A DNA stretch of 64,000 nt, from assembly GCF_030931715.1 (NCBI RefSeq), contig NZ_CP133261.1, forward strand, positions 3,512,643 through 3,576,642. The letters run 5' to 3'. This stretch comes from Tissierella sp. MB52-C2. GTDB lineage: Bacteria; Bacillota; Clostridia; Tissierellales; Tissierellaceae. Position 1 is the first letter of the stretch. Each line of letters begins with the position of its first letter. Under the pieces are notes generated by a model, which was not told the DNA's origin, did no database searches, and saw only the letters and a list, made by a program, of their open reading frames with translations. The translations under genes and the position numbers were made by a program. This document shows positions 9,593-18,642 of this stretch, piece by piece.

Positions 9593-10306
9593 ATGGAAAA
9601 AACAAGGAAAGTTATTGTAGGTATAATTTCATCTATATATCTAACACTTGTACTTCTCAAAATTGATATTCTAAGTAATACTTTTATTGTTTTTACTGGG
9701 ATAGTACTTATAAGCCAAGCAATGGATGAATGGAATAGATATAAAGAGACAAAAAGGAAAATATATTTGATTATTCCTATCGCCTTATTGTCTATTATTA
9801 CTTTTTCTATAATTTTTATAACTTTAACAAGGTGTTTACATATTAATATGGATAAAACAAAGGAGTATATAGGGGAAAAGTTATCTATAGGGATAATTGG
9901 TGATATTCCTGAGATTAGAGAAGTGGAAATAGAATTTGAAATAATTGATTTTGATTTTTTGAAAGAAGAGGACTTTGATTCTACATATGATGCCATATTT
10001 ATTACTAAGGACAATTTTAAAAAGGCGTCTAATGCTGAATATGTATCTATATATAAGACATCAGAAATACCATTTTATTTTATTGAAAATGAGAAAACTC
10101 ATGTTAATTTCATAAAGGAAGATTTGTCCTATGGAGATGAACCAGATGCTGAAGATGGAATGTATATAACAGGATTATTTTATAGTAAAGATAAGGTTTG
10201 GGGATATGGTTTATATAATAATACTAAAAATGAGACTAATATAAGAGCAGTATATTCTAGAATTTTTGAAGATATTTCAAAAATAAGAAATGGTGAATTA
10301 CCATAA
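9593..10306 (+). CDS. Membrane-anchored protein of unknown function
   Basis: I do not recognise this 237-residue protein. The first 85 residues contain two or three membrane segments (about 6-26, 30-45 and 58-80). The rest is a soluble domain rich in acidic residues (EFEIIDFDFLKEEDFDS and similar), probably outside the cell. GGGGATGATT precedes ATG 9593. It heads a run of three closely spaced genes of the same character (this one, 10323 and 10819), probably one transcript ending at the parS-containing terminator at 11177. Function unknown. Confidence 0.7.
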   Translation: MEKTRKVIVGIISSIYLTLVLLKIDILSNTFIVFTGIVLISQAMDEWNRYKETKRKIYLIIPIALLSIITFSIIFITLTRCLHINMDKTKEYIGEKLSIGIIGDIPEIREVEIEFEIIDFDFLKEEDFDSTYDAIFITKDNFKKASNAEYVSIYKTSEIPFYFIENEKTHVNFIKEDLSYGDEPDAEDGMYITGLFYSKDKVWGYGLYNNTKNETNIRAVYSRIFEDISKIRNGELP

Positions 10307-10322
10307 AAAAGGATGAGTCAAA

Positions 10323-10817
10323 TTGAAAAGATTTATTAAATGGGCTTTTATTTGTCTAGGGATTATTATAACCATAGGTACTGTTATAAAACTAATGGAC
10401 TATAATTCTCTATCAAGTAAAAACACCAGATCATTAGAAAAAGCATTATCTGAAGATATTAAATTAGGAAAATATAGTAATGAAGGAATGGTAAAAGATT
10501 TAATTACTATTGATTATGATAAATTATATGTATTTGAACCCTATGAGTCAGTTGAAGAAATGGAAAAACAACTGGGACTTAAATATACTAAATTAAAAGT
10601 AGCTTATAGTGAGGGATGGATCAATATGGTATTTGTCAAAGGAAATAAGATAGTTGCTTATTTGTATGGATTTAATTCTTACTATATAGATATACCAAAG
10701 GATATATATTTTAAAGAAGAAATAAATCAAATGACATACCATAGTGAAGAAAGAGAAATTGGAAATTCATCAGGTACTCCAAAGAAATATATATATTATG
10801 AATTTAAGGAGAAATAA
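10323..10817 (+). CDS. Secreted or membrane-anchored protein of unknown function
   Basis: This 164-residue protein has a single N-terminal hydrophobic segment (about residues 7-25) after positively charged residues, so it is probably a signal anchor. The rest is a soluble domain without a motif I recognise. TTG 10323 is used as start, with AAGGATGAG upstream. It lies 16 bases after the previous gene and 2 bases before the next, so the three are very likely co-transcribed. Confidence 0.65.
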   Translation: MKRFIKWAFICLGIIITIGTVIKLMDYNSLSSKNTRSLEKALSEDIKLGKYSNEGMVKDLITIDYDKLYVFEPYESVEEMEKQLGLKYTKLKVAYSEGWINMVFVKGNKIVAYLYGFNSYYIDIPKDIYFKEEINQMTYHSEEREIGNSSGTPKKYIYYEFKEK

Positions 10818-10818
10818 T

Positions 10819-11184
10819 ATGGAATATAGTGCATTCAATGAAATGATGAATTATTATCATTGGGATTTTTTTGTATATTATATTTTAACTTTTATAGTTT
10901 TTATAAATTGCATGAAATCTATTATATATTTTTACTCTGTTAAAAAAGGTAAATTATTAAAAGTTATTGCAAGTTATATAGATATATTTATAAGTATATT
11001 GGCAGGTGTAGGACTATTATATGGAACATTTTTTCAAGGAATACTTACGGATATTCCAGCAAATAATGGTAGTCAATGGTGGAGTAGAATATTTATTTTA
11101 GATATAATAGCTTTTGTTTTATTTATTATTCAACTTGTTTCTATAGTAAAAGGTAGAACTATAGAGAAGGAAAAAAGCCCCTAA
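10819..11184 (+). CDS. Small integral membrane protein of unknown function
   Basis: This 121-residue protein has three predicted membrane segments (about 17-35, 48-68 and 90-112) and a charged tail. Reading can be extended upstream to 10744, but ATG 10819 follows AAGGAG at good distance and starts right after the previous stop. It is the last gene of a three-gene run of membrane proteins; its stop codon lies inside the parS-containing hairpin at 11177-11208. No family assigned. Confidence 0.65.
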   Translation: MEYSAFNEMMNYYHWDFFVYYILTFIVFINCMKSIIYFYSVKKGKLLKVIASYIDIFISILAGVGLLYGTFFQGILTDIPANNGSQWWSRIFILDIIAFVLFIIQLVSIVKGRTIEKEKSP

Positions 11185-11217
11185 TGTTTCACGTGGAACA
11201 TTAAGGGCAAGTTTTTT
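11177..11217 (+). terminator. Rho-independent terminator containing parS site 3
   Basis: A 32-base palindrome (11177-11208, GCCC...GGGC, two imperfect pairs) is followed by TTTTTT at 11212-11217. The inner 16 bases (11185-11200), TGTTTCACGTGGAACA, are a parS site identical to site 1. The same DNA can therefore act as terminator in RNA and ParB site in DNA. Confidence 0.85.
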
Positions 11218-11264
11218 CCTGAATTCAGAGAGACAAAATCTTTAGATGGATTAAACTAGGGTTC

Positions 11265-11690
11265 TTATCTTAGTCTGAAATCTAAAATATTTGATAATAT
11301 TTTTATTTCACCAGTAAAAGGGAAACATACAAGTTTATTTTCTGTTTCGAAAATCATAAAAAAAGGTAAATCATTTTTTGGAACTATAAGATATACTTCC
11401 TCGACAGTTGTATCTAGCCATTTGTTTTGTACTTGAATTGCAGAATTAAGTGGAAATCTAATGGCATATTCATCATCCTTTATAGGATCAACTTTTGCAT
11501 AGACTTTATCTATTTTATTTATCCAGTCTATAATCATATTATTGATTTCTTTGTTTGTCTCTACCATTTTTACTACCTTATCTTGCTTAGGGTCAAATAT
11601 TTCAATATATTTAGATGTATCAGCACTAATAATTTTCGGATGAAGAAGCATGATAAATACAGCCATTATAATCAAAACCTTTTTCACCAT
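11265..11690 (-). CDS. Small secreted protein of unknown function
   Basis: This 141-residue protein starts with a signal peptide: Lys-rich start, then hydrophobic residues to about 20, with a likely cleavage after IISA. The mature part has no motif I recognise. ATG 11690 is preferred to GTG 11699 because GGGGTG is then at suitable distance. It is on the minus strand, divergent from soj with parS site 4 between them. Confidence 0.65.
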   Translation of the reverse strand: MVKKVLIIMAVFIMLLHPKIISADTSKYIEIFDPKQDKVVKMVETNKEINNMIIDWINKIDKVYAKVDPIKDDEYAIRFPLNSAIQVQNKWLDTTVEEVYLIVPKNDLPFFMIFETENKLVCFPFTGEIKILSNILDFRLR

Positions 11691-11851
11691 ATATATCACC
11701 CCATAATTAGTATTCTCATAATATTCTTTTAAAATAACAGAAATAAATTGGTATATAATATTGTTGGATTGGTATAGTGTTAATTCATGGAATTGAAAAT
11801 ATTACAGTATTAATGTCTTTATTTTTAAATTAATTTTACAAAATCATTAAC

Positions 11852-11885
11852 AAGATTTAATGTTCCACGTGAAACATTAAATCTT
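11852..11885. promoter_or_regulatory. parS site 4 within a 34-base palindrome upstream of soj
   Basis: TGTTCCACGTGAAACA (11861-11876) is a parS match, the reverse complement of sites 1 and 3. The flanks AAGATTTAA / TTAAATCTT extend the symmetry to 34 bases with one mismatch. It lies between the divergent secreted-protein gene and soj, about 65 bases before the soj start, so ParB bound here could affect the soj promoter. Confidence 0.9.
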
Positions 11886-11949
11886 TCTTTTAAATATTAA
11901 AATAATCTGATATTATATAATTATGATATATATGGAAGGTGGTGGTTTT

Positions 11950-12717
11950 TTGGGTAAAATTATATCTATATTTAATCAAAAAGGTGGAGTTGGGAAGACC
12001 ACAACCACTATAAATCTAAGTGCTGGAGTTGGAAAGTTAGGTAAAAAGGTTCTTTTAATTGATATTGACCCTCAAGGTAATGCAACTTCAGGTCTAGGAG
12101 TAGAAAAGGACAATGGACAACCTATTATATATGATGTATTAGTAAATAATATTGGATTAAAGGATGCTATTAGGGAGACATCTGCTGAAAATGTAAGTAT
12201 AATTGGATCTAATAATGAATTAGCAGGTCTAGAAATAGAATTAGCTAGAGAAGGTAATTGGGAAAATATATTGAGTAGCAAACTTAGTACTATTAGAGAT
12301 GAATATGATTATATTTTTATAGACTGCCCTCCATCTTTAGGTATTTTATCAATTATAGGTTTAGTTGCTTCAGATAGTGTAATTATACCTATTCAATGTG
12401 AATACTATGCACTGGAAGGTGTAAGTCAATTATTTGATACAATAAAATTAGTGCGAAAAGGATTAAATCCAAATTTAGAAATAGAGGGTGTAGTTCTGAG
12501 TATGTTTGATGGTAGGACAAACCTATCTATACAAGTAGTTGAAGAAGTAAAAAGCTTTTTTAAAGGAAAGGTTTATGTAAGTCTTATTCCTAGAAATGTT
12601 AGGTTAGCCGAAGCTCCAAGTTATGGTTTATCTATTCTAGATTATGATCTAAAATCAAAAGGGGCTGAAGCCTATATGGAGTTAGCAGAAGAATTCCTAG
12701 AGCTAGTTGAGGAGTGA
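11950..12717 (+). CDS. soj: Chromosome partitioning ATPase Soj (ParA)
   Basis: This is a deviant-Walker ParA ATPase of 255 residues. The P-loop KGGVGKTTT contains the signature first Lys near residue 11, followed by DIDPQGNATSGLG and later IDCPPSLG (Walker B). It partners ParB/Spo0J in origin segregation and in controlling DnaA. In-frame ATGs at 11923 and 11932 exist, but TTG 11950 gives the family-standard start GKIISIFNQKGG and has GGAAGGTGG just upstream. parB follows by 4 bases. Confidence 0.95.
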   Translation: MGKIISIFNQKGGVGKTTTTINLSAGVGKLGKKVLLIDIDPQGNATSGLGVEKDNGQPIIYDVLVNNIGLKDAIRETSAENVSIIGSNNELAGLEIELAREGNWENILSSKLSTIRDEYDYIFIDCPPSLGILSIIGLVASDSVIIPIQCEYYALEGVSQLFDTIKLVRKGLNPNLEIEGVVLSMFDGRTNLSIQVVEEVKSFFKGKVYVSLIPRNVRLAEAPSYGLSILDYDLKSKGAEAYMELAEEFLELVEE

Positions 12718-12721
12718 TAAG

Positions 12722-13579
12722 ATGAGTATAAAGAAAAGAGGTTTAGGAAAAGGATTATCGGCTTTAATTTCAGATGAAATGATTATAGAGAATAAACAAT
12801 CTAAGGAAATTATTGAAAATATAGACATAAGCTTAATTAGTCCTAATAAAAAACAGCCAAGAAAAGAATTCCAAGAAGAAGCGTTGATTGATTTAACTAA
12901 TTCTATAAAGACACATGGTCTAATACAGCCTATTATAGTAAGAAAAATAAAAAATAAATATGAGATTATAGCAGGAGAAAGAAGATGGAGAGCATCTAAG
13001 GCTGCTAAGTTAAAGGAAATGCCATGTATAGTAAAGGACGTAGATGAAGAATTATCGGCTAAGTTTGCCTTAATCGAAAATATTCAGAGGGAAGATTTAA
13101 GTCCAATAGAAGAAGCCATAGCCTATAAGCAGCTAATGAAAGACTATAATTTGACTCAAGAGGAAGTAGCAAATCAAGTAGGAAAATCAAGATCATATAT
13201 AGCCAATACCATACGACTTTTAAATTTAGAAAAAGAAATAGTAGACTATATATCTAAGGGAGAATTAACACCAGGTCATGGTAAGGCTTTGTTAGGAATT
13301 AAAGATAAGAAGAAGCAAATAATGATTGCAGAAGAAATAATAAAAAATAATTTAAATGTTCGTGATGTAGAAACAATTGTAAATAAAAAAGCAACTTCTA
13401 TTAAAAAGACTAGTAGTTTGCCTAATAAAGATCCTCATATAAGAAGCCTTGAAGAAGAATTGATGGGGATACTGGGTACTAAAGTTAATTTAATAAAAGG
13501 GGACAAGAAGGGTAAAATTGAAATAGAATATTATGGATATGAAGATTTAGAAAGAATTATAGATGTTTTGACTAAGTAA
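12722..13579 (+). CDS. parB: Chromosome partitioning protein ParB (Spo0J)
   Basis: This 285-residue ParB starts with the family's KKRGLGKGLSALIS. It has the CTP-binding box GERRWRASKAAK, then ENIQREDLSPIEEA, a helix-turn-helix (LTQEEVANQVGKSRSYIANTIRLL), and the PGHGKALLG segment that separates ParB from Noc. It should bind the parS sites at 5560, 11185 and 11861 and spread over the noc-soj interval. ATG 12722 follows GAGGAG; an upstream in-frame start at 12707 overlaps soj and is less likely. Co-transcribed with soj. Confidence 0.95.
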   Translation: MSIKKRGLGKGLSALISDEMIIENKQSKEIIENIDISLISPNKKQPRKEFQEEALIDLTNSIKTHGLIQPIIVRKIKNKYEIIAGERRWRASKAAKLKEMPCIVKDVDEELSAKFALIENIQREDLSPIEEAIAYKQLMKDYNLTQEEVANQVGKSRSYIANTIRLLNLEKEIVDYISKGELTPGHGKALLGIKDKKKQIMIAEEIIKNNLNVRDVETIVNKKATSIKKTSSLPNKDPHIRSLEEELMGILGTKVNLIKGDKKGKIEIEYYGYEDLERIIDVLTK

Positions 13580-13601
13580 ATACTGAAAGGAGAAGTACTT
13601 T

Positions 13602-14498
13602 ATGGAAGTGAAAATGTACCAAGTAAATGCTTTTTCAGATAAGCTCCTTGGAGGAAACCCTGCAGGAGTGGTATTAAGTGTAGATGGATTACCAGACGAT
13701 ATAATGCAGAACATTGCAAAAGAAATAAATTTATCTGAAACTGCATTTATAACTCCTCTTCAAAGAGATAATTTTAATGTAAGGTTTTTTACTCCAGTAT
13801 GTGAGGTAGACTTATGTGGTCATGCTACTATAGCCGCGTTTTATACTTTAGCTAAAGAGGGATATATTAGTCCAATTAAAGATGGTGTAAAAACTGTTTA
13901 TCAACATACAAAAGTAGGAAAATTATCAATAGAAATTCATTTTGAAAATAGACGGGTAAGTAAAATATTCATGGAACAAGCTATTCCTAAAAAATTGGGT
14001 AAAATTAAGGATATATTATCATTGTCTAATATAATGGGAATTTCTGCAGAAGATATAGGAGTATTAGATAAGAACATAGCTCCTGAAATAATTTCAACAG
14101 GATTAAAGGATATTATATTACCAATAAAGAAGAAAGAGATATTAGATAGTTTGATTGTAGATAAGGTATTATTAAGTGAATTATCAGAGAAACTTGGAGT
14201 AGTAGGAGTACATGGATTTCATTTACCAGAATTAAATTCAGAGATTGCATATACTAGAAACTTTGCCCCTCTAGTAGGCATAGATGAAGAAGCTGCAACT
14301 GGAACATCAAATGGAGCCTTAATTTACTTTTTAAAGGAAAATAAACTAATAAAAGATAATAAGCTAACATCATTTCAAGGTGAAACCATGAATAGACCTA
14401 GCAAAATATATTGTAGAATTGAAGAGAATGAAGGAGATTCAGTAGTCAAAGTAGGTGGAAGTGCTAAATTAATAATTAGTGGAACTATGTTCATATAA
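13602..14498 (+). CDS. PhzF family phenazine-biosynthesis-like isomerase
   Basis: This 298-residue protein has the two-lobed PhzF/diaminopimelate-epimerase fold. It contains YQVNAFSDKLLGGNPAGVV at the start, LSETAFI with the catalytic Glu, FTPVCEVDLCGHATIAA, and the second-lobe GIDEEAATGTSNGAL. Family members isomerise small metabolites; the substrate of most is unknown, and nothing here indicates phenazine synthesis. AAAGGAG precedes the ATG. It follows parB by 22 bases and may share its transcript up to the terminator at 14497. Confidence 0.9.
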   Translation: MEVKMYQVNAFSDKLLGGNPAGVVLSVDGLPDDIMQNIAKEINLSETAFITPLQRDNFNVRFFTPVCEVDLCGHATIAAFYTLAKEGYISPIKDGVKTVYQHTKVGKLSIEIHFENRRVSKIFMEQAIPKKLGKIKDILSLSNIMGISAEDIGVLDKNIAPEIISTGLKDIILPIKKKEILDSLIVDKVLLSELSEKLGVVGVHGFHLPELNSEIAYTRNFAPLVGIDEEAATGTSNGALIYFLKENKLIKDNKLTSFQGETMNRPSKIYCRIEENEGDSVVKVGGSAKLIISGTMFI

Positions 14499-14524
14499 TC
14501 AACCAAAGCTTGGTTGATTTTTTA
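14497..14524 (+). terminator. Rho-independent terminator after the PhzF gene
   Basis: Arms AATCAACCAA (14497-14506) and TTGGTTGATT (14510-14519) are separated by AGC, then a T-run to 14524. Confidence 0.9.
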
Positions 14525-14628
14525 TTGCAAAAATCAGACGGTTTATGTCAAAAAATGTCGCAATACAGGGAGCTTTAAAATAAATAGTCTAAATGTAAGA
14601 TAATTAACAAACAATTCCTAAGATTTGA

Positions 14629-14657
14629 TTTACAAAGATAGACATAAATGATATATT
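14629..14657 (+). promoter_or_regulatory. Probable sigma-A promoter of the alanine symporter gene
   Basis: TTTACA (14629-14634), 17 bases, TATATT (14652-14657). It lies about 48 bases before the start codon. Confidence 0.55.
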
Positions 14658-14704
14658 AGAACTGTGTCATAAAAATTTATTATACTTAAGAGGAGGTAGT
14701 TTTA

Positions 14705-16063
14705 ATGCAAGCGTTTGTTAATGAAGTGAATGTATTCTTGTGGGAAAATTTTCTAATGTATGCCCTATTAATAACAGGAATCTATTACACTATCAGACTA
14801 GGTGTTCCACAAATATCTAAAATTGGACCAGGATTCAAGCAAGCTTTTGGTGGAATATTTAAAAAAGAAAAAAATGCAAATGCAGATGGAGATGCAGATG
14901 GAATGACATCATTCCAAGCATTAGCAACAGCAGTTGCGGCACAAGTAGGTACAGGAAACTTAGCAGGTGTGGCAACAGCTATAGCATCTGGTGGTCCAGG
15001 AGCTATTTTTTGGATGTGGATGTCAGCATTATTTGGTATGGCTACAAACTTTGGTGAGGCTGTACTTGCACAAAAATATGCAGATAGATCTGGTGATGAA
15101 GTAACAGGTGGTCCTGCATATTATTTATCTAGAGGAGTAAAAAGTAAATTTTTAGCTGGATTTTTTGCTGTTACTATAATAATAGCACTAGGATTTGTTG
15201 GTAATATGGTTCAATCTAACTCAATAGCAACAGCAGTAAATGTAGCTTTTGGCTTTAATAAAGTAGCTATAGGAATTGCTACAGCAATTTTTGTTGGTCT
15301 TATATTAGTAGGTGGTATGAGTAGAATAGCATCATTTGCAGAGTTAGTAGTACCTTTCATGGCATTACTTTATATTATAGGAAGTTTTGTTATAATATTC
15401 AAAAATCCTGCAGCTATAGGACCAGCATTTAAGAGTATTGTCCAAGGAGCATTTACTACTCAAGCAGCAGTAGGTGGAGCTTTGGGAGTTACTATGAAGC
15501 AAGCAGTTAAATTTGGTATAGCAAGAGGATTATTCTCAAACGAAGCAGGTATGGGTTCAACACCACATGCCCATGCAGTGGCAAAAGTAGCACACCCTGC
15601 ACAACAAGGTATGGTTGCTATGGTTGGAGTTATTATAGATACAATTGTTATTTGTACAGTAACAGCACTTATAAATTTAGTTACAGGAGCCAATACTTTA
15701 GGTCTTACTGGAATAGAAATGACTCAAGAAGCATTTAGATTAGGACTTGGTAACTTTGGAACAATATTTATAGCTATTAGTTTATTCTTCTTTGCACTTA
15801 CTACTATTATAGGATGGTATTTCTTTGGAGAAGCAAATATCAAATATTTATTTGGAGCTAAAGCTGTAAATATTTATAAAATTGCAGTTCTTGGATTTAT
15901 AATATTAGGTTCATTTATGGAAGTAGGTATAGTTTGGGACTTAGCAGATATGTTCAATGGTTTAATGGTTATTCCAAACTTAATAGGTCTTTTAATATTA
16001 GCACCTCAAGCAGCTGCTATAATAAAAGATTATGATACAAGTTTTATTAAACAACAAAGATAA
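14705..16063 (+). CDS. Sodium:alanine symporter family (AGCS) transporter
   Basis: This 452-residue integral membrane protein has about ten or eleven hydrophobic segments. It has the AGCS signature VGTGNLAGVATAIASGGPG near residues 80-98 and the conserved FSNEAGMGSTPHAHA. AGCS carriers take up alanine, glycine or similar amino acids with Na+. AGGAGG precedes the ATG. It is a single-gene unit with its own promoter and terminator. Amino-acid uptake suits a fermentative anaerobe; the exact substrate is not evident. Confidence 0.93.
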   Translation: MQAFVNEVNVFLWENFLMYALLITGIYYTIRLGVPQISKIGPGFKQAFGGIFKKEKNANADGDADGMTSFQALATAVAAQVGTGNLAGVATAIASGGPGAIFWMWMSALFGMATNFGEAVLAQKYADRSGDEVTGGPAYYLSRGVKSKFLAGFFAVTIIIALGFVGNMVQSNSIATAVNVAFGFNKVAIGIATAIFVGLILVGGMSRIASFAELVVPFMALLYIIGSFVIIFKNPAAIGPAFKSIVQGAFTTQAAVGGALGVTMKQAVKFGIARGLFSNEAGMGSTPHAHAVAKVAHPAQQGMVAMVGVIIDTIVICTVTALINLVTGANTLGLTGIEMTQEAFRLGLGNFGTIFIAISLFFFALTTIIGWYFFGEANIKYLFGAKAVNIYKIAVLGFIILGSFMEVGIVWDLADMFNGLMVIPNLIGLLILAPQAAAIIKDYDTSFIKQQR

Positions 16064-16080
16064 TATACTATATAAAAAAA

Positions 16081-16105
16081 GGGAACAATACTGTTCCCTT
16101 TTTTT
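16081..16105 (+). terminator. Rho-independent terminator after the symporter gene
   Basis: GGGAACA (16081-16087), 4-base loop, TGTTCCC (16092-16098), then seven Ts. Confidence 0.92.
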
Positions 16106-16141
16106 ATTACTTATAGTAAAATAGGTCTAGGAGGGGATAAA

Positions 16142-16780
16142 ATGTTTATAGATAAAAGTTTAAAAGAGTACATAGCTGCTACAGCTAGTGGAGAACCTAC
16201 ACCAGGAGGAGGAAGTGTTTCCGCTTTAGTAGGTAGTTTAGGGGGAGCACTTACTAATATGGTATATAACTTAACTGTTGGTAAAAAGGCCTACGAAGAA
16301 TTATCAGATGATATTAAGTCAAAGATCGTCGAAAATTCTAAGGAAGTAGAAAAACTAGTTGAAGCTTTAAATGGTATTGTAGACGAAGACACAAAAGCAT
16401 TTGACAAGGTAATGGAAGCTTTCAAACTTCCAAAGGAGACAGATGAGGAAAAGGCCACAAGAAGCAATGCTATCCAAGAAGGGTATAAAGTAGCATTAGA
16501 GGTTCCATTAAGATGTGCAGAGAAATGTTTAAGAGTATTACAACTACAAGATATTTTTGCTGAATATGGAAATGTAAATGCTATTACAGATGTGGGGGTA
16601 GGTACATTATTGGCTTATGCAGGATTGGAAGGAGCATTATTTAATGTAACTATTAACCTAGGAAGTATAAAAGATGAATCATTTAAGAAAGAAATATCAG
16701 CTAAAGTAGATAATCTTTTAACTGAAGGAAAGAAATTAAAAGAGGAACTACTAAAGGTTGTATATAAAAGATTGGGATAG
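16142..16780 (+). CDS. Cyclodeaminase/cyclohydrolase family protein (FtcD C-domain-like)
   Basis: This 212-residue, all-helical protein begins with the family signature EYIAATASGEPTPGGGSVSAL. It corresponds to formimidoyltetrahydrofolate cyclodeaminase or the related methenyltetrahydrofolate cyclohydrolase FchA. Both act on one-carbon folate intermediates in histidine and purine fermentation. The adenine deaminase gene that follows would suit a purine-degradation link, but a terminator separates the two. Which of the two reactions it performs cannot be decided by sight. Confidence 0.85.
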   Translation: MFIDKSLKEYIAATASGEPTPGGGSVSALVGSLGGALTNMVYNLTVGKKAYEELSDDIKSKIVENSKEVEKLVEALNGIVDEDTKAFDKVMEAFKLPKETDEEKATRSNAIQEGYKVALEVPLRCAEKCLRVLQLQDIFAEYGNVNAITDVGVGTLLAYAGLEGALFNVTINLGSIKDESFKKEISAKVDNLLTEGKKLKEELLKVVYKRLG

Positions 16781-16805
16781 GAGAAGGGAAACCTTCTCTT
16801 TTTCT
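16781..16805 (+). terminator. Rho-independent terminator after the cyclodeaminase gene
   Basis: GAGAAGG (16781-16787), loop GAAA, CCTTCTC (16792-16798), T-rich tail. Confidence 0.88.
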
Positions 16806-16888
16806 TTATTAAATCATAAAAATATTGTATTATAATAGTAGTAGTATCATAAGTAATTCTCACCATTAAGGCTTAAGGAGGTAGTAAG

Positions 16889-18613
16889 ATGTTTACGGAG
16901 CAGCTGGCAGATCTTATAACTAAAGCAAAAGGTGTTAAAGAAGCAGAATTAGTATTAAAAAATATAAATATAATAAATGTTTTTTCAGGTGAAATAATAA
17001 AGGGAGATGTAGCTATTGATAGCGGCAAAATAATAGGTATAGGTGAATATAATGGTAAAGAGGAGATTGATTTAGAAGGTAGATATTTATCTCCAGGCTT
17101 TATAGATAGCCATGTTCATATAGAGTCCTCAATGTCATCACCTTCTCAATTTGCTAAGGTAATAGTTCCAAGAGGTGTAACTACTATAGTGGCTGATCCT
17201 CATGAAATAGCAAATGTTAAAGGAATAGAAGGCATAAAATATATAATAGAAGATAGTAAAAATGTTCCATTAGATGTTCATATAATGTTGCCTAGCTGCG
17301 TTCCATCTACAAACTTTGAAAATGCAGGAGCTATATTAAAGGCCGATGATTTAAAGGAGTTATTGAAGGAAGAAGATGTTATAGGACTAGGAGAAATGAT
17401 GAATTATCCTGGTGTAATATCTTTAGACGAGGATGTATTAAATAAGTTAGCTTTATTTAAAGATAAAGTAATAGATGGCCATGGTCCTATGATTTCTGGA
17501 AAGGATTTAAATGCATATGTGGCATCAGGTATAAAGACAGAACATGAGTGTTCGACAACTGACGAAGTATTAGATCGTTTAAGATTAGGTATGTATATAC
17601 TCCTTCGTGAAGGATCAGCTGCAAAGGATTTGAGAAATATAATTCAAGTTGTAAATAAAGATAATTTAAGAAGATTCTTATTCTGTACTGATGATAAACA
17701 TCCAGAAGACTTAATTAATGAAGGAACTATAGATTTTAATATTAAACTTGCTATTAGGGCAGGTATTGAACCAGTAAATGCAATTAGGATGGCTACCTTA
17801 AACCCAGCTGAGTGTTATGGACTAAAAGGTAAGGGAGCTATAGCACCAGGATATATTGCAGATTTAGTAGTAATGGATAATTTAGATGATTTAAATATAT
17901 TGAAGGTATTTAAAAATGGAAAATTAGTAGGCGAAAATAACAGGGCATTATTTCAGCCAGAAATACATTTACCAAAGAATATGACAGATTCAGTAAATAT
18001 AAAGGATATTAAATTAGATGATATTAAAATTCCTATGGAAAATAGAAACGCAAATATAATAGGAGTAGTGGAAGATAGCTTAGTCACTGAATCCATAGTA
18101 AAAGAAGTAAATGTCCTAGATGGTTATTTTGATTTCTCAGATGATAATATACAAAAGATTATAGTAGCTGAAAGACATTTGGGTACAGGGAATATAGGGG
18201 TAGGACTTATAGAAAACTTCAATCTAAAAAATGGATCAATAGGCTCAACCATAGGTCATGATTCACATAATATAATAGTGATAGGTGATAATGATAGGGA
18301 TATATTAATTGCCATAGAAGAGTTAAGAAACATTGGGGGTGGACTTACAATAGTAAAAGATGGTGAGATTCTAAAAAGTTTACCCTTAGAAATCGGTGGA
18401 ATTATGACTTCCAGACCAGTTGAAGAAACTAATGCTGTTCTTAAGGAAATGATAAGCTTATGTTATGAAGAATTAAATGTAAATAAGAATATAGATCCTT
18501 TTATGACCCTAGCATTTATGGCGTTACCTGTTATACCTAAATTAAAACTTACAGATATGGGTTTATTTGATGTGGAGAAATTTGATTTTGTTAAAGTATG
18601 TAGAGATGTTTAG
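16889..18613 (+). CDS. ade: Adenine deaminase
   Basis: This 574-residue amidohydrolase converts adenine to hypoxanthine and ammonia. The metal site SPGFIDSHVHIESSM is near residue 70, the DPHEIANV segment near 108, GHGP near 199, and the family-specific C-terminal domain contains GSTIGHDSHNI. Length and domain order fit bacterial Ade. AAGGAGGT precedes the ATG; a TATAAT lies at 16831-16836. No purine riboswitch was seen in the short leader. Confidence 0.94.
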   Translation: MFTEQLADLITKAKGVKEAELVLKNINIINVFSGEIIKGDVAIDSGKIIGIGEYNGKEEIDLEGRYLSPGFIDSHVHIESSMSSPSQFAKVIVPRGVTTIVADPHEIANVKGIEGIKYIIEDSKNVPLDVHIMLPSCVPSTNFENAGAILKADDLKELLKEEDVIGLGEMMNYPGVISLDEDVLNKLALFKDKVIDGHGPMISGKDLNAYVASGIKTEHECSTTDEVLDRLRLGMYILLREGSAAKDLRNIIQVVNKDNLRRFLFCTDDKHPEDLINEGTIDFNIKLAIRAGIEPVNAIRMATLNPAECYGLKGKGAIAPGYIADLVVMDNLDDLNILKVFKNGKLVGENNRALFQPEIHLPKNMTDSVNIKDIKLDDIKIPMENRNANIIGVVEDSLVTESIVKEVNVLDGYFDFSDDNIQKIIVAERHLGTGNIGVGLIENFNLKNGSIGSTIGHDSHNIIVIGDNDRDILIAIEELRNIGGGLTIVKDGEILKSLPLEIGGIMTSRPVEETNAVLKEMISLCYEELNVNKNIDPFMTLAFMALPVIPKLKLTDMGLFDVEKFDFVKVCRDV

Positions 18614-18642
18614 TATAATTTATTTTAAATGGAGATGATTTT

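Noticed and set aside
12707-12721. Upstream TTG start for parB
   Set aside because: It overlaps the end of soj and lacks a ribosome-binding site; ATG 12722 has GAGGAG and the family start.
16846-16857. TATCATAAGTAA upstream of ade, identical to 12 bases of the rlmH-end repeat
   Set aside because: The match does not extend into GAACC or CGG, and nothing in the neighbourhood suggests an insertion; chance in AT-rich DNA.
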